DNA of 64,000 nucleotides, from NCBI RefSeq assembly GCF_002094305.1, contig NZ_LWTX01000005.1, positions 124,001-188,000 of the forward strand, given 5' to 3'. The translations under genes were made by a program, and so were the position numbers. The DNA comes from Prescottella equi (GTDB lineage Bacteria; Actinomycetota; Actinomycetes; Mycobacteriales; Mycobacteriaceae). Below, one piece after another: positions 8,646-17,098 of the stretch. Each line of letters opens with the position of its first letter. The first letter of the stretch is position 1. Below the pieces are notes generated by a model. That model did not search any database. It worked only from the letters and a program-made list of their open reading frames with translations, and had not been told where the DNA came from.

Positions 8646-9303
8646 CGGCCGCCGGGTTGTCCTCGCTCGTTCGCGCCGGTCGGCGACCGAGTGACCGTGC
8701 CTTGGTCTGCGCCCACGGCAGCAGCATCGCGACGACGGCGATCGTGACGGCGGATCCGACGACGGCGCCCGCGAGCACGTCGTGCGGGTAGTGGACCCCC
8801 TGCAGGACCCGAGCGAGGCCGATCAGCGCGGCCAGCGCGATCACCAGGCCGCGCTGCAACGACGACAGGATCCGTTCCGTCGCGAGCACGATGGCGGTGG
8901 CGAGACCGAAGGCGATGACGGTGTGGTTGCTCGGGAACGACCAGTCCCCGGGGGCCGGGCAGTCGGCGAGGGTGAGTTCGACGCGGCACGGCCGGTCCTC
9001 GCTGACGAAGGTTTTGATCACCTCGCTGAGCACGTACGCCACGACCACACCGAAGCCGCCCATCAGCAGCTCCCCCAGGTGCGGGGAGCGGGTGCGCCAC
9101 ATCTGCACGGCGAGCACCGCGAACAGCGCGACGAGCGCGAGCAGTCCGATCTCGGCGATCAGGCCCACACCGGGTAGATCCGACGTGTGCGGCACGATCG
9201 CGCGATAGATCGCCGCACCGACGCCGCGCAGCAGGTACAGGGCCACCACGACGACTGCCGCGGCGACGAGCATCATCCCGGCCCGCTCCGAAGTTCTCCG
9301 CAT
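8632..9303 (-). CDS. PAP2-family membrane phosphatase
   Basis: A 223-residue integral membrane phosphatase with the three PAP2 signature blocks: K-T-F-V-S-E-D-R-P near residue 97, P-S-N-H near 124, and [11 protein letters not shown] near 163, plus five or six hydrophobic segments. Family members dephosphorylate lipid phosphates such as phosphatidate or undecaprenyl diphosphate. It sits between menD/DUF3592 and menG, where M. tuberculosis carries the mannosyltransferase gene mgtA, and its 3' end overlaps menG. Dephosphorylation of a prenyl diphosphate is an attractive but unproven role. Confidence 0.85.
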   Translation of the reverse strand: MRRTSERAGMMLVAAAVVVVALYLLRGVGAAIYRAIVPHTSDLPGVGLIAEIGLLALVALFAVLAVQMWRTRSPHLGELLMGGFGVVVAYVLSEVIKTFVSEDRPCRVELTLADCPAPGDWSFPSNHTVIAFGLATAIVLATERILSSLQRGLVIALAALIGLARVLQGVHYPHDVLAGAVVGSAVTIAVVAMLLPWAQTKARSLGRRPARTSEDNPAADVDA

Positions 9304-9339
9304 TCGGTCGAGGATAGAAACCCTTCCTGAGTGAACTTC

Positions 9340-9762
9340 TCAGGAACCCTCGGCGCGGGCCCGTCGGCGCAGCACGAGCAGCGCGGGCAGTGCCACGAAC
9401 CACGTCACGACGATCACCGATCCGGCCGGCACGATCGCGACGCTCGCGTCCCGGCCCGCGACGCGCACCAGATCCGGTTCGCTGCGTGCGTATTCGACGT
9501 CGATGCGCTGGCCGGCGGTGAGGTTGGTCGGGTACAGCACCCCCAGCTTCGGGTTGTGCGTAACGCCGTCGGGGGTGACGAAGCTGACCGCCGACCGCAG
9601 CGAACCGGCGGACAGGACCTCGGCGGTGGCGGTGCCCATGTCCGATTCGATGGTCCGGTCGTTGCGCCACGCCGCCAGCACCAGCAGCACCGCGAGCACC
9701 GAGATCCCGGCGGCGACGACGATCACCGACACCGCCGCACGGTGTGCGACGCGGGGACTCAC
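9340..9762 (-). CDS. DUF3592-like membrane protein next to menD
   Basis: A 140-residue protein with an N-terminal transmembrane helix (about residues 10-31), a soluble beta-rich domain of about 75 residues containing A-G-Q-R-I-D-V-E-Y, and a second helix near 111-130. The layout fits DUF3592 proteins. The GTG at 9762 overlaps the menD stop by 4 bp (GTGA), so it is translationally coupled to menD. M. tuberculosis has a membrane gene (Rv0556) at the same position. Function unknown. Confidence 0.75.
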   Translation of the reverse strand: MSPRVAHRAAVSVIVVAAGISVLAVLLVLAAWRNDRTIESDMGTATAEVLSAGSLRSAVSFVTPDGVTHNPKLGVLYPTNLTAGQRIDVEYARSEPDLVRVAGRDASVAIVPAGSVIVVTWFVALPALLVLRRRARAEGS

Positions 9763-11405
9763 AGCTGCGCCCGCACCGCGGCGTGCAGCTCCCGCAGGCC
9801 CGAACGTTCGGTGGTGACCTCGAGCACGCGGATACCGTCGCCGGGCGCCGTGAGCACAGCGGTCAGCTCGGCCAGATCGACCCGGCGGTGCGGCACCCGG
9901 TAGGCGGCGCACAGTGCGGCCAGGTCCATGCCGTGCGGGGTGCCGAAGACGCGTTCGAACACGCCCGCGTACTGCGGGTCGCCCTGCTCGAGCAGTTCGA
10001 AGATGCCGCCGCCGTCGTCGTTGGCGACGACGATCGTCAGATCCGTAGGCCGCGGCTCGCCCGTACCGATGAGCAGTCCGGACGCGTCGTGCAGGAACGT
10101 CAGGTCGCCGAGCAACGCGACGGTGCGTCCCTCCGACTCGTAGGCGAGCGCGGCACCGACCGCGGTCGACACGGTGCCGTCGATACCGGCGACACCACGG
10201 TTCGAGAGCACCTTCACCCCGGGCCGCGGGTAACTCACGAGCGCGGCGTCGCGGACCGGGTTGGACGCGCCGAGCAGCAACTGGTCGCCGTCGGACAACG
10301 CCTCCATGACGGCGGCCGCGACGTGCAGACCGGTGGCGGTCGGGTGCGCGTCGAGCTGCGAGCGGACAGCCTTGTCGGCGTGCTCGGACAGGTGCCGGCA
10401 CCGCGCGATCCACGCGGGGTCCGGCTCGCCGGTCACGACGGCGCGGGTACCGGTCGCCAGCACGTTGCCGGAGACGTCGGGCCAACGCGGGCCCGTGGTG
10501 AGCGCGTACACCGCGACGGACGGGTCGGCGAGAAGCTTCGACACCGGGCGGTGCAGCGTCGGGCGGCCGGTGATGATCGCCTGCCGCGGCTTGAGCTGCG
10601 GCAACGCGAGCGGATGCAGCGGGATGCCGTGCAGCGGCGCGGTCGGCTCCGCGACGGTCGGCAGGCCCGCGAGCTCGGGCCGGTACGCGGAGCCATGCCC
10701 CGACACGACGACCGTGTCGGCGGTGATGTCGAGGTCCATCGGGACGTCGAGCGTCGCGTGCACGGTGGTGGTCCAGGCGGCGCCGCCGGGACGGCCCTCG
10801 GGCACGAGTCCCCGCGGACGAACGTCCGGCACCAGCGGCTCACGCAGCGGAATGTCGAAGTGGACGGGGCCGGCGTTGCCGGAACGGGTGCCGCGGGCGG
10901 CGGCGAGCACCCGGCACACCGCGCTGCGCCACTGGCTGTTCTGCTCGTCGAAGCGGATGCCGCGCTGCGACTCGTCCCCGGCCTCCTCGGCGAGACCGAG
11001 GCTGATCGCGGCCCGCACCTGACTGCCGAACAGGCCGAACTGCTCGACGGTCTGGTTGGCGCCGGTGCCGAGCATCTCGTAGGGCCGGTTGGCGCTGAGC
11101 ACGATCAGCGGGATGCGCGCGTAGTTGGCCTCGAGCACCGCGGGGCCGAGGTTCGCGACGGCGGTGCCCGACGTCATCACCACGGGGACCGGCTGCCCGC
11201 TCGCGACAGCGAGACCGATCGCGAGGAATCCCGCGGTGCGCTCGTCGATCCGCAGGTGCAGGCGGAGCCGCCCGGCGGCGTCGGCGGCCTGCAGTGCGAA
11301 CGCGAGCGGTGCGTTGCGCGAACCCGGGCAGAGCACGACCTCACGTACCCCGCCGCGGATCAGTTCGTCGACGACGGCGGTGGCTTGTGCAGTGGACGGG
11401 TTCAC
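9759..11405 (-). CDS. menD: SEPHCHC synthase MenD
   Basis: A 548-residue thiamine-diphosphate enzyme that joins isochorismate and 2-oxoglutarate in menaquinone synthesis. The N-terminus [15 protein letters not shown] matches mycobacterial MenD, which fixes the GTG at 11405 although the frame is open to 11504. The ThDP-activating Glu55 lies in R-I-D-E-R-T-A-G-F, and the C-terminal domain has G-D-L-T-F-L-H-D followed by N-D-D-G-G-G for ThDP and Mg2+ binding. Next on the same strand come the DUF3592-like, PAP2 and menG genes. Confidence 0.95.
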   Translation of the reverse strand: MNPSTAQATAVVDELIRGGVREVVLCPGSRNAPLAFALQAADAAGRLRLHLRIDERTAGFLAIGLAVASGQPVPVVMTSGTAVANLGPAVLEANYARIPLIVLSANRPYEMLGTGANQTVEQFGLFGSQVRAAISLGLAEEAGDESQRGIRFDEQNSQWRSAVCRVLAAARGTRSGNAGPVHFDIPLREPLVPDVRPRGLVPEGRPGGAAWTTTVHATLDVPMDLDITADTVVVSGHGSAYRPELAGLPTVAEPTAPLHGIPLHPLALPQLKPRQAIITGRPTLHRPVSKLLADPSVAVYALTTGPRWPDVSGNVLATGTRAVVTGEPDPAWIARCRHLSEHADKAVRSQLDAHPTATGLHVAAAVMEALSDGDQLLLGASNPVRDAALVSYPRPGVKVLSNRGVAGIDGTVSTAVGAALAYESEGRTVALLGDLTFLHDASGLLIGTGEPRPTDLTIVVANDDGGGIFELLEQGDPQYAGVFERVFGTPHGMDLAALCAAYRVPHRRVDLAELTAVLTAPGDGIRVLEVTTERSGLRELHAAVRAQL

Positions 11406-11443
11406 GCCTTCCAGATTGGCAGACGCGGGTCGGGCGCTGCGCA

Positions 11444-11489
11444 CCCGTGCGCCTTTTCGGTAGCCGGGCACACCGGAAGGGCGCACGGG
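11444..11489. repeat. Dispersed palindromic repeat, copy 1 (diverged)
   Basis: Arms CCCGTGCGCCTTTTCGG (11444-11460) and CCGGAAGGGCGCACGGG (11473-11489) are imperfect inverted repeats in the divergent gap between menD and the flavin reductase. The same arm sequence recurs at 13016-13063 and 20226-20275, which defines a small palindromic repeat family. Confidence 0.8.
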
Positions 11490-11513
11490 CGGCTCCGCTG
11501 CCACGATGGTCGG

Positions 11514-12113
11514 ATGGTGCGCACAGTCTTCGACCCCACCGAGATGGGTCCCGGTCGCTTCTATCCCGTACTGACCGCGTCGGTGGTGCCGCGTCCGATC
11601 GCGTGGGTGTCGACGCTGTCGGCCGACGGGGTGCCGAACCTCGCGCCGTACAGCTTCTTCACGGTGTCGAGCGCCGAGCCGCCGGTCGTGCAGTTCACGT
11701 CGGTGGGCCGCAAGGACAGCCTCCGAAACGTCGAGGCCACCGGAGAGTTCGTCGTCAACCTCGCGACCGAGCCGATGCTCGACGCCGTCAACACCAGCTC
11801 GGCGCCGTACGAGCCGGGCACCGACGAGTTCGCCGCGCTCGACATCGCGGCCGAACCGAGCGAGCGCGTTCGCCCGCCACGGGTCGCGGACTCCCCCGTC
11901 GCGATCGAGTGCCGGCTCCGGGAGGTGATCGAGGTGGGGACGTCGTTCGTCGTGATGGGCGATGTACTGGCGGTGGCGGTACGGCCCGAGGCCCTGGCCG
12001 ACGACGGTCTGCCCGCGTTCGCCACGATCGCCCCGTTGAGCAGGTTGGGCCGCGACGAGTGGGGTATGCCGCCCGCGGTCCGGCGGATCGCCCGCCCGGG
12101 GCGGCCTGGCTGA
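11514..12113 (+). CDS. Flavin reductase-like FMN-binding split-barrel protein
   Basis: A 199-residue protein of the flavin reductase/DIM6-NTAB family. The conserved core includes [12 protein letters not shown] near residue 22, N-L-A-P-Y-S-F-F near 42 and a flavin-contacting F-V-V-N-L-A-T region near 77. Such proteins bind FMN and reduce flavin or act as stand-alone oxidoreductases. The ATG at 11514 is close to the transcription start region; an out-of-frame ATG lies eight bases upstream. Divergent from menD. Substrate not inferable. Confidence 0.82.
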   Translation: MVRTVFDPTEMGPGRFYPVLTASVVPRPIAWVSTLSADGVPNLAPYSFFTVSSAEPPVVQFTSVGRKDSLRNVEATGEFVVNLATEPMLDAVNTSSAPYEPGTDEFAALDIAAEPSERVRPPRVADSPVAIECRLREVIEVGTSFVVMGDVLAVAVRPEALADDGLPAFATIAPLSRLGRDEWGMPPAVRRIARPGRPG

Positions 12114-12134
12114 ACCACGCCCCCACTCCTCGTA

Positions 12135-12153
12135 TTAGGGTTGGCTAAACTCT
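12135..12153 (+). promoter_or_regulatory. Candidate IdeR/DtxR iron box
   Basis: TTAGGGTTGGCTAAACTCT matches 14 of 19 positions of the IdeR/DtxR consensus TTAGGTTAGGCTAACCTAA. It lies 27 bp upstream of the ATG of a siderophore-interacting protein gene, where a repressor would block transcription when iron is plentiful. Confidence 0.65.
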
Positions 12154-12179
12154 TATCGGATTCGCGGGGACGGAACGCC

Positions 12180-13004
12180 ATGGCCAAACGCTCCAAGTTC
12201 GTCAAGCCCGAGCAGCGCGAGATCGTCTCGGCGCACGTGCTCGGCAGCAAGCAGATCAGCCCGAACTTCGTGCGGGTCACGATCGGCGGCGAGGAGCTGC
12301 GCGGGTTCGTCCCGATGGGCTTCGACCACTGGTTCCGGATGTTCATCCCCGACCGGGAGGTGAGCGGATTCCGACTTCCCACGTCGGGCGGCAACCTCTG
12401 GTACGCACAGTTCAAGCTGATCCCCAAGGACGTCCGGCCGGTGTTGCGCAACTACACCGTGCGCGAGTTCCGGCCCGCGGGAGGGCTTTTCGGGGATGGG
12501 CCGGAACTCGACATCGACTTCGCGTCGCACGGCGACCTCGGTCCGGCGTCGGCGTGGGCGAACTCGTGCGCGCCGGGCGACCCGCTGGGGCTGCTCGACG
12601 AGGGCCTGATCTACAACCCCACCCCGGACGCCCGCTGGCACCTGCTGGTCGGTGACGAGAGCGCGCTCCCGGCGATCGTCGGCATCCTCCGCTCGGTCGA
12701 TCCGGCGCTGCCGGTGCGCGCGTACATCGAGATCCCACACGACGACGATCGGCAGGACGTCGCAGTGGGCGACAACGCCGAGCTGCACTGGCTGGTGCGC
12801 GACGACCCGTCGGCCAAGCCCGGCGAGCTCGCGCTCGCGACGGTGCGGGCCGCCGATCTGCCCGGCGGCCCGTCGTACACGTTCGTCGCCGGTGAGAGCG
12901 ATCTCGCGACCGGCTTGCGCCGCCACCTGGTGAACGACCGGCGGGTGCCGAAGTCCGACATCGCGTTCACCGGCTACTGGCGTCACGGTCACGCCGCGTA
13001 CTAG
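12180..13004 (+). CDS. Siderophore-interacting protein (FAD-dependent ferric reductase)
   Basis: A 274-residue SIP-family (ViuB-like) protein that reduces ferric siderophore complexes in the cytoplasm with NAD(P)H. The FAD-binding R-N-Y-T-V-R-E motif is near residue 91 and the C-terminal G-Y-W-R-H-G is the family signature. The ATG at 12180 was chosen over an upstream TTG because the candidate IdeR box at 12135-12153 would otherwise overlap the coding start. The gene stands alone; the box suggests iron-repressed expression. Confidence 0.9.
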   Translation: MAKRSKFVKPEQREIVSAHVLGSKQISPNFVRVTIGGEELRGFVPMGFDHWFRMFIPDREVSGFRLPTSGGNLWYAQFKLIPKDVRPVLRNYTVREFRPAGGLFGDGPELDIDFASHGDLGPASAWANSCAPGDPLGLLDEGLIYNPTPDARWHLLVGDESALPAIVGILRSVDPALPVRAYIEIPHDDDRQDVAVGDNAELHWLVRDDPSAKPGELALATVRAADLPGGPSYTFVAGESDLATGLRRHLVNDRRVPKSDIAFTGYWRHGHAAY

Positions 13005-13015
13005 GCAGCGGAGCT

Positions 13016-13063
13016 GCCCGTGCGCCTTTTCGGTAGTGGGAACTACCAAAAAGGCGCACGGGC
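13016..13063. repeat. Dispersed palindromic repeat, copy 2
   Basis: CCCGTGCGCCTTTTCGGTAG (13017-13036) pairs with CTACCAAAAAGGCGCACGGG (13043-13062), with one mismatch. The hairpin lies between the 3' ends of two convergent genes and could act as a bidirectional terminator. Confidence 0.85.
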
Positions 13064-13072
13064 GCGAAGCGC

Positions 13073-13519
13073 CTAGGCTGCGTGCTTCTGCACCAGATCA
13101 CCGAGACGCGGGAGAGCCTCGATGACGTGCTTCTTCGCCGACGGACGCAGCGTCGAGTAGACCTTCTTGATCGCGCCCTTGTCGGTGCCCTCGATGCGCT
13201 CGTCGGTGACGCCCAGCAGCGCGTCGGCGACGGCGTCGCTGCGCGCGGTCAGGAACGCCGAGAAGCTGCTCTCCCCGCTGGTCCCGAAGTCCTGCCAGAA
13301 CGGCTCGAGCCGCGCGACGAACGCCGGCAGCAGGCCCTCGACGGCATCCGGCACGATCGACGGTCCGACCTTCTTGACGGCGCCGTACCCGCCCTTGAGC
13401 GCCAGTCCGGACGCACCCTTCTTGTCCGAGACCTCCGCGTCGACGAGCGCCTGGACGTCCGCGAGGACCGCGGGCATCCGTGCATCGTCCAGCAGGGTGT
13501 CGTTCAGTGCTGCAACCAC
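13073..13519 (-). CDS. Conserved actinobacterial protein, DUF6918-like
   Basis: A 148-residue soluble protein starting M-V-A-A-L-N-D-T-L-L-D-D, mostly helical by composition, with S-G-L-A-L-K-G-G-Y-G-A-V-K-K in the middle and a C-terminal R-P-S-A-K-K-H-V-I-E-A-L. No signal peptide, membrane segment or catalytic motif is visible. It resembles small proteins conserved in Rhodococcus, Nocardia and mycobacteria that I associate with DUF6918. Function unknown. Confidence 0.75.
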   Translation of the reverse strand: MVAALNDTLLDDARMPAVLADVQALVDAEVSDKKGASGLALKGGYGAVKKVGPSIVPDAVEGLLPAFVARLEPFWQDFGTSGESSFSAFLTARSDAVADALLGVTDERIEGTDKGAIKKVYSTLRPSAKKHVIEALPRLGDLVQKHAA

Positions 13520-13564
13520 TTCTTGCCTCCGTATCGACTGGTCCGTATCTGACCGGGCACGAGA

Positions 13565-14563
13565 CTATACGAGGTCGGTGTCCCCGCTGGTGGCCAGGAT
13601 TTGGTGGCAGCGACGCAGCCGTTCGAGCCACCACTGCGTCCGCTCCGGTGGTGCCGCGAGAGCACTCAGCCTCGCCGGATCCGGAACGACGGGGCTCGCG
13701 TCGAGGCTGCCGTCCGACATCTCCCGGGGATCGGCGACGTCGGCTGCGAACAGTCCGCCGGTGCCGAGCCCGCACGCGTGGTTCAGGTTCGGCAGTGCCG
13801 CGGCCGCGGCGAGCCCGGCGCCCATGCCGACCGCGGTGTCGAGTGCGCTCGACACCACCACGGGCACCCCGTGCCCGGCGAGTTCGTCGGCGAGCGCGAG
13901 GAGACGGCGCATCCCGCCGAGCGGCGGCACCTTCACGACGGCGACGTCGGCTCCGCCGGCACGCACCACGCGCAACGGGTCCTCGGCGCGGCGGATGCTC
14001 TCGTCGGCCGCGATCGGCACGTCCGACAGCCTGCGGCGGACCTCGACGAGCTCGGGCACCGTCGCGCACGGCTGCTCGGCGTATTCGAGCGGGCCGGCGG
14101 CGGTCAAGGCGGTGAGCGCGGTGACGGCGTCGTCGACGCTCCAGCCGCCGTTGGCGTCGACCCGCACGTTCGGGATGAACTCGCGCACCGCGGTCACCCG
14201 GGCGACGTCGTCGGCGAGGCTCTGCCCCTTCTCGGCGACCTTGACCTTCGCGGTTCGGGCGCCGGGGAAGCGGGCGAGGATCTGCGGCACCTGCTCGGGC
14301 CCGATCGCCGGGACGGTCGCGTTGATCGGCACCCGCGTGCGCAGCGGTGTCGGCGGACCGGCCCACGCGGCCTCGATGCCGGCCCGCAGCCAGTGCGCCG
14401 CCTCGGCGTCGTCGTACTCGGGGAACGGCGCGAACTCACCCCACCCGGCGGGCCCCTCGAGCAGGAGCGCCTCGCGAGTGGTGATGCCGCGGAAGCGAAC
14501 CCGCATCGGCAGGCTCACCACGCGGGCGCCGGCCAGGACGTCGGCGAGCGGGGGGAAGGTCAC
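13565..14563 (-). CDS. menC: o-Succinylbenzoate synthase MenC
   Basis: A 332-residue enolase-superfamily enzyme dehydrating SHCHC to o-succinylbenzoate. All catalytic residues are visible: K106-V-K108 (K-x-K), metal ligands Asp136 (V-D-A-N-G-G), Glu163 (Y-A-E-Q-P) and Asp188 (A-A-D-E-S), and base Lys211 (V-V-K-V-P-P-L-G-G). The GTG at 14563 overlaps the stop of the upstream thioesterase gene by 4 bp (GTGA). The pairing with a thioesterase is notable because the pathway needs a DHNA-CoA hydrolase. Confidence 0.94.
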   Translation of the reverse strand: MTFPPLADVLAGARVVSLPMRVRFRGITTREALLLEGPAGWGEFAPFPEYDDAEAAHWLRAGIEAAWAGPPTPLRTRVPINATVPAIGPEQVPQILARFPGARTAKVKVAEKGQSLADDVARVTAVREFIPNVRVDANGGWSVDDAVTALTALTAAGPLEYAEQPCATVPELVEVRRRLSDVPIAADESIRRAEDPLRVVRAGGADVAVVKVPPLGGMRRLLALADELAGHGVPVVVSSALDTAVGMGAGLAAAAALPNLNHACGLGTGGLFAADVADPREMSDGSLDASPVVPDPARLSALAAPPERTQWWLERLRRCHQILATSGDTDLV

Positions 14564-15225
14564 GGCTGCCCCGGCAGGAGTTCGATCATGAGCGCCTCGC
14601 AGTCGGCCAGCACGGTGCCGTCCAGGTCGCGCAGTTCCGCGGTGCAGTAGAGCTTGCGGCCCTCGACGCGGTCGACGCGGCCCTCGAGTACGAGTTCGGT
14701 CTCGAGCGGCGTCACCTGGCGGTAGTTGACGTGCAGGTAGGCGGTGCGTGCGATGGGATGCCCGGACGCGTACACGATCATCCCGAGCATGTCGTCGAAC
14801 AGCAGTCCGATGGTGCCGCCGTGCGCGGCGCTGTTGCCGCCCCGGTGGAACAGGCGGAACACGCCGCGGGACCGGATCCCGTCGGCCTCGACCTTCTCGA
14901 ACAGCCACGGCAACAGCAGCAGGCTGCCGCGGCCCGGCAACTGCCGGTTGAAGCCGGCCGGGGACTTGCCTTCCGGCACCCGGTAGGGCTCGAGCAGGTC
15001 GCTCAACGCGTTCACCCGGGCGATCGCGTCGTCGACGACGTCGTCGGGGAGGTGGGTCGAGACCGCGAGATCCTGGAGTCGGCGCAGCGACTCGACGAAC
15101 TCCCCGTAGTTCGGCCCCGCCTGCACCGGCGTGAACACCGGGAAACCGCCGTGGTGTTCGTGGACGTCGTCGACGGATCGCACCCCGTCCCCGGGAAGAA
15201 CTCCGGACTGCACTGACTCGCTCAT
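14560..15225 (-). CDS. PaaI-type hotdog thioesterase
   Basis: A 221-residue protein whose C-terminal half is a PaaI/YbgC hotdog domain: H-R-G-G-N-S-A-A-H-G-G-T-I-G-L-L-F-D-D near residue 120 and Y-L-H-V-N-Y-R-Q-V-T-P near 155. The N-terminal 80 residues are a helical extension. The ATG at 15225 matches the point where the sequence becomes protein-like. It overlaps menC by 4 bp, so hydrolysis of 1,4-dihydroxy-2-naphthoyl-CoA (the MenI step) is a reasonable hypothesis, though similar thioesterases act on other acyl-CoAs. Confidence 0.82.
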   Translation of the reverse strand: MSESVQSGVLPGDGVRSVDDVHEHHGGFPVFTPVQAGPNYGEFVESLRRLQDLAVSTHLPDDVVDDAIARVNALSDLLEPYRVPEGKSPAGFNRQLPGRGSLLLLPWLFEKVEADGIRSRGVFRLFHRGGNSAAHGGTIGLLFDDMLGMIVYASGHPIARTAYLHVNYRQVTPLETELVLEGRVDRVEGRKLYCTAELRDLDGTVLADCEALMIELLPGQP

Positions 15226-15310
15226 GCCCTGCACGTTATCGCCGGAAAGGGGCGGTTCGGGCGTGAGGCACTGCCCGACACACCGGCGGCCGGGGCATAT
15301 CCTTCGGTCC

Positions 15311-16204
15311 GTGACCTTCAATCCGCAGCTCTGGCGTCCCGTCCCCGGCTTCGAGGACCTCACCGACATCACGTACCACCGTCATGTCTCCGAGGGCATC
15401 GTCCGCATCGCGTTCGATCGCCCCGAGGTCCGAAATGCCTTCCGCCCGCACACCGTCGACGAGCTGTACCGCACGCTCGACCACGCCCGCACGACCTCCG
15501 ACGTGGGCTGCGTGTTGCTCACCGGCAACGGCCCCAGCGAGAAGGACGGCGGTTGGGCGTTCTGCTCGGGCGGCGATCAGCGCATCCGTGGCCGCAGCGG
15601 CTACCAGTACGCGTCGGGTGAGACCGCGGAGACCGTCGATCCGGCTCGCGCCGGCCGTCTGCACATCCTCGAGGTGCAGCGCCTGATCCGGTTCATGCCC
15701 AAGGTCGTCATCGCCCTGGTCAACGGCTGGGCCGCCGGTGGCGGGCACAGCCTGCACGTCACGTGCGACCTGACGCTCGCCTCCCGCGAGCACGCCCGCT
15801 TCAAGCAGACCGACGCCGACGTGGGCAGCTTCGACGGCGGCTACGGCAGCGCGTACCTCGCGAAGATGGTGGGCCAGAAGTTCGCCCGCGAGATCTTCTT
15901 CCTCGGCGACACCTACACCGCCGAGGAAATGCACCGGATGGGCGCGGTGAACCGGGTCGTCGACCACGACGAACTCGAGAACGTCGCGATCGAGTGGGGC
16001 ACCAAGATCAACGGCAAGTCGCCGCAGGCACAACGCATGCTCAAGTACGCGTTCAACCTGCAGGACGACGGACTGGTGGGCCAGCAACTGTTCGCCGGCG
16101 AGGCCACCCGTCTGGCGTACATGACCGACGAGGCCGTCGAGGGCCGCGACTCGTTCCTGCAGAAGCGCGACCCGGACTGGTCGCCGTACCCCTGGTACTA
16201 TTGA
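15311..16204 (+). CDS. menB: 1,4-Dihydroxy-2-naphthoyl-CoA synthase MenB
   Basis: A 297-residue crotonase-superfamily enzyme closing the second menaquinone ring. Diagnostic segments are C-S-G-G-D-Q-R-I-R-G near residue 85, N-G-W-A-A-G-G-G-H-S-L-H near 138, and S-F-D-G-G-Y-G-S-A-Y near 174. The GTG at 15311 gives the usual N-terminus V-T-F-N-P-Q-L-W, and the protein ends D-W-S-P-Y-P-W-Y-Y. It is transcribed divergently from the thioesterase-menC pair. Confidence 0.96.
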   Translation: MTFNPQLWRPVPGFEDLTDITYHRHVSEGIVRIAFDRPEVRNAFRPHTVDELYRTLDHARTTSDVGCVLLTGNGPSEKDGGWAFCSGGDQRIRGRSGYQYASGETAETVDPARAGRLHILEVQRLIRFMPKVVIALVNGWAAGGGHSLHVTCDLTLASREHARFKQTDADVGSFDGGYGSAYLAKMVGQKFAREIFFLGDTYTAEEMHRMGAVNRVVDHDELENVAIEWGTKINGKSPQAQRMLKYAFNLQDDGLVGQQLFAGEATRLAYMTDEAVEGRDSFLQKRDPDWSPYPWYY

Positions 16205-16209
16205 CCCCC

Positions 16210-16234
16210 CTTTTGCTCGTGAATCGAGCAAAGG
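16210..16234 (+). terminator. Hairpin terminator of menB
   Basis: TTTGCTCG (16212-16219) pairs with CGAGCAAA (16225-16232) around a 5-nt loop, flanked by CC and GG extensions, six bases after the menB stop. Confidence 0.6.
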
Positions 16235-16259
16235 TTCCTACGCCGATCGTCGAGAATCG

Positions 16260-16811
16260 GCTAGGCGGGTTCCCACTTCGTCGGGGCCCGCGAGCGCAAG
16301 CACCCGTCTGACACCCCTCCATGGCGTTTAGCCTCTCCGCAAGCCCTGCGGCGAGCATGACGTTGACTGCCGCGTTGTAGTCGCGGTCGAGAGTCGCTCC
16401 GCACCTGCATGTCCACGTGCGGATGCGGAGCGGCTTCGGACCATCGACGGAGGCTGCGACCTGTCGCCCAGACTTATGTTTGAACCGCGGCGGGTTTACT
16501 CGGGGCCCGCGTCGTGTTCGTGCAACTGATGCGACGAAAGCGCGCTATCCCGCCTGTGCGTCTCGCGCCGACTCCTGAAGCGCGACCGCGCTCACCTCGG
16601 ACAACCAGTGCCGTTCAGGCGTGTGTTTTGCCTGCGCCGTCACGAGCGATTTCACCTCATCGAGATCAGGGACGAAGCCCCGCGTCTCATACACGTCCCG
16701 CAGTGGGCGACGAAAATCATTGAACACGACACGCGCGCATCCAAAGGTCTTGGCGAGCATCAGCGTTTGCGCAGCGGTCGGGTACGCGCGGTAGCTGTAG
16801 CGCTTCTTCAC
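16260..16811 (-). pseudogene. Decayed IS605-family TnpB (RNA-guided nuclease) remnant
   Basis: From 16811 the minus strand reads M-K-K-R-Y-S-Y-R-A-Y-P-T, the typical TnpB start, followed by F-G-C-A-R-V-V-F-N-D. The frame stops at an amber codon (16545-16547) within V-A-L-Q-E-S-A-R-D-A-Q-A-G-stop-R-A-F. After the stop it continues as N-P-P-R-F-K-H-K-S-G-R-Q and then jumps to the C-terminal zinc-finger region, G-P-K-P-L-R-I-R-T-W-T-C-R-C-G and L-D-R-D-Y-N-A-A. About 200 central codons, including most of the RuvC domain and the first zinc knuckle, are missing. Inactive; no TnpA is present. Confidence 0.88.
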
Positions 16812-16859
16812 GACACCCCTCCAAGTTCGCCCCGTTTGCTTCGGCAGTGTGGCATCTCC

Positions 16860-17033
16860 GACCGACAGTCACGTAGCTGCGGATTCGACCTGTTCTGCAC
16901 CGCCGACCGCTGCCCGGTCGTCGTCGGCAACGGCCTGGTGTTCCGCGACGACAACCACCTCACCGTCGAACACGCCGAAGCCCTCTCCCCCGTGGTCGGC
17001 GCTCTCGTCGACCGCGCACTCCCCGGCGGCTGA
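16860..17033 (+). pseudogene. 3' fragment of an SGNH-domain acyltransferase gene
   Basis: The frame ending at 17033 encodes C-G-F-D-L-F-C-T-A-D-R-C-P-V-V-V-G-N, then F-R-D-D-N-H-L-T and A-L-S-P-V-V. This is the C-terminal end of the SGNH domain found in large OafA-type acyltransferase-3 proteins, with the catalytic D-x-x-H pair in D-D-N-H. Only about 55 codons remain; the upstream sequence is IS605 remnant. The fragment was probably left when an IS605-type element inserted and later decayed with flanking deletion. Confidence 0.7.
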
Positions 17034-17098
17034 ACGGTCCCGCACCGGATGCGCCGATTCCGGTGGAGTGCTGGTGCGATCGGGTGTGCAATGGACGA

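Noticed and set aside
9744-11513. The long upstream part of the plus-strand frame that contains the flavin reductase
   Set aside because: Only the part after 11514 looks like protein. The rest is antisense to menD.
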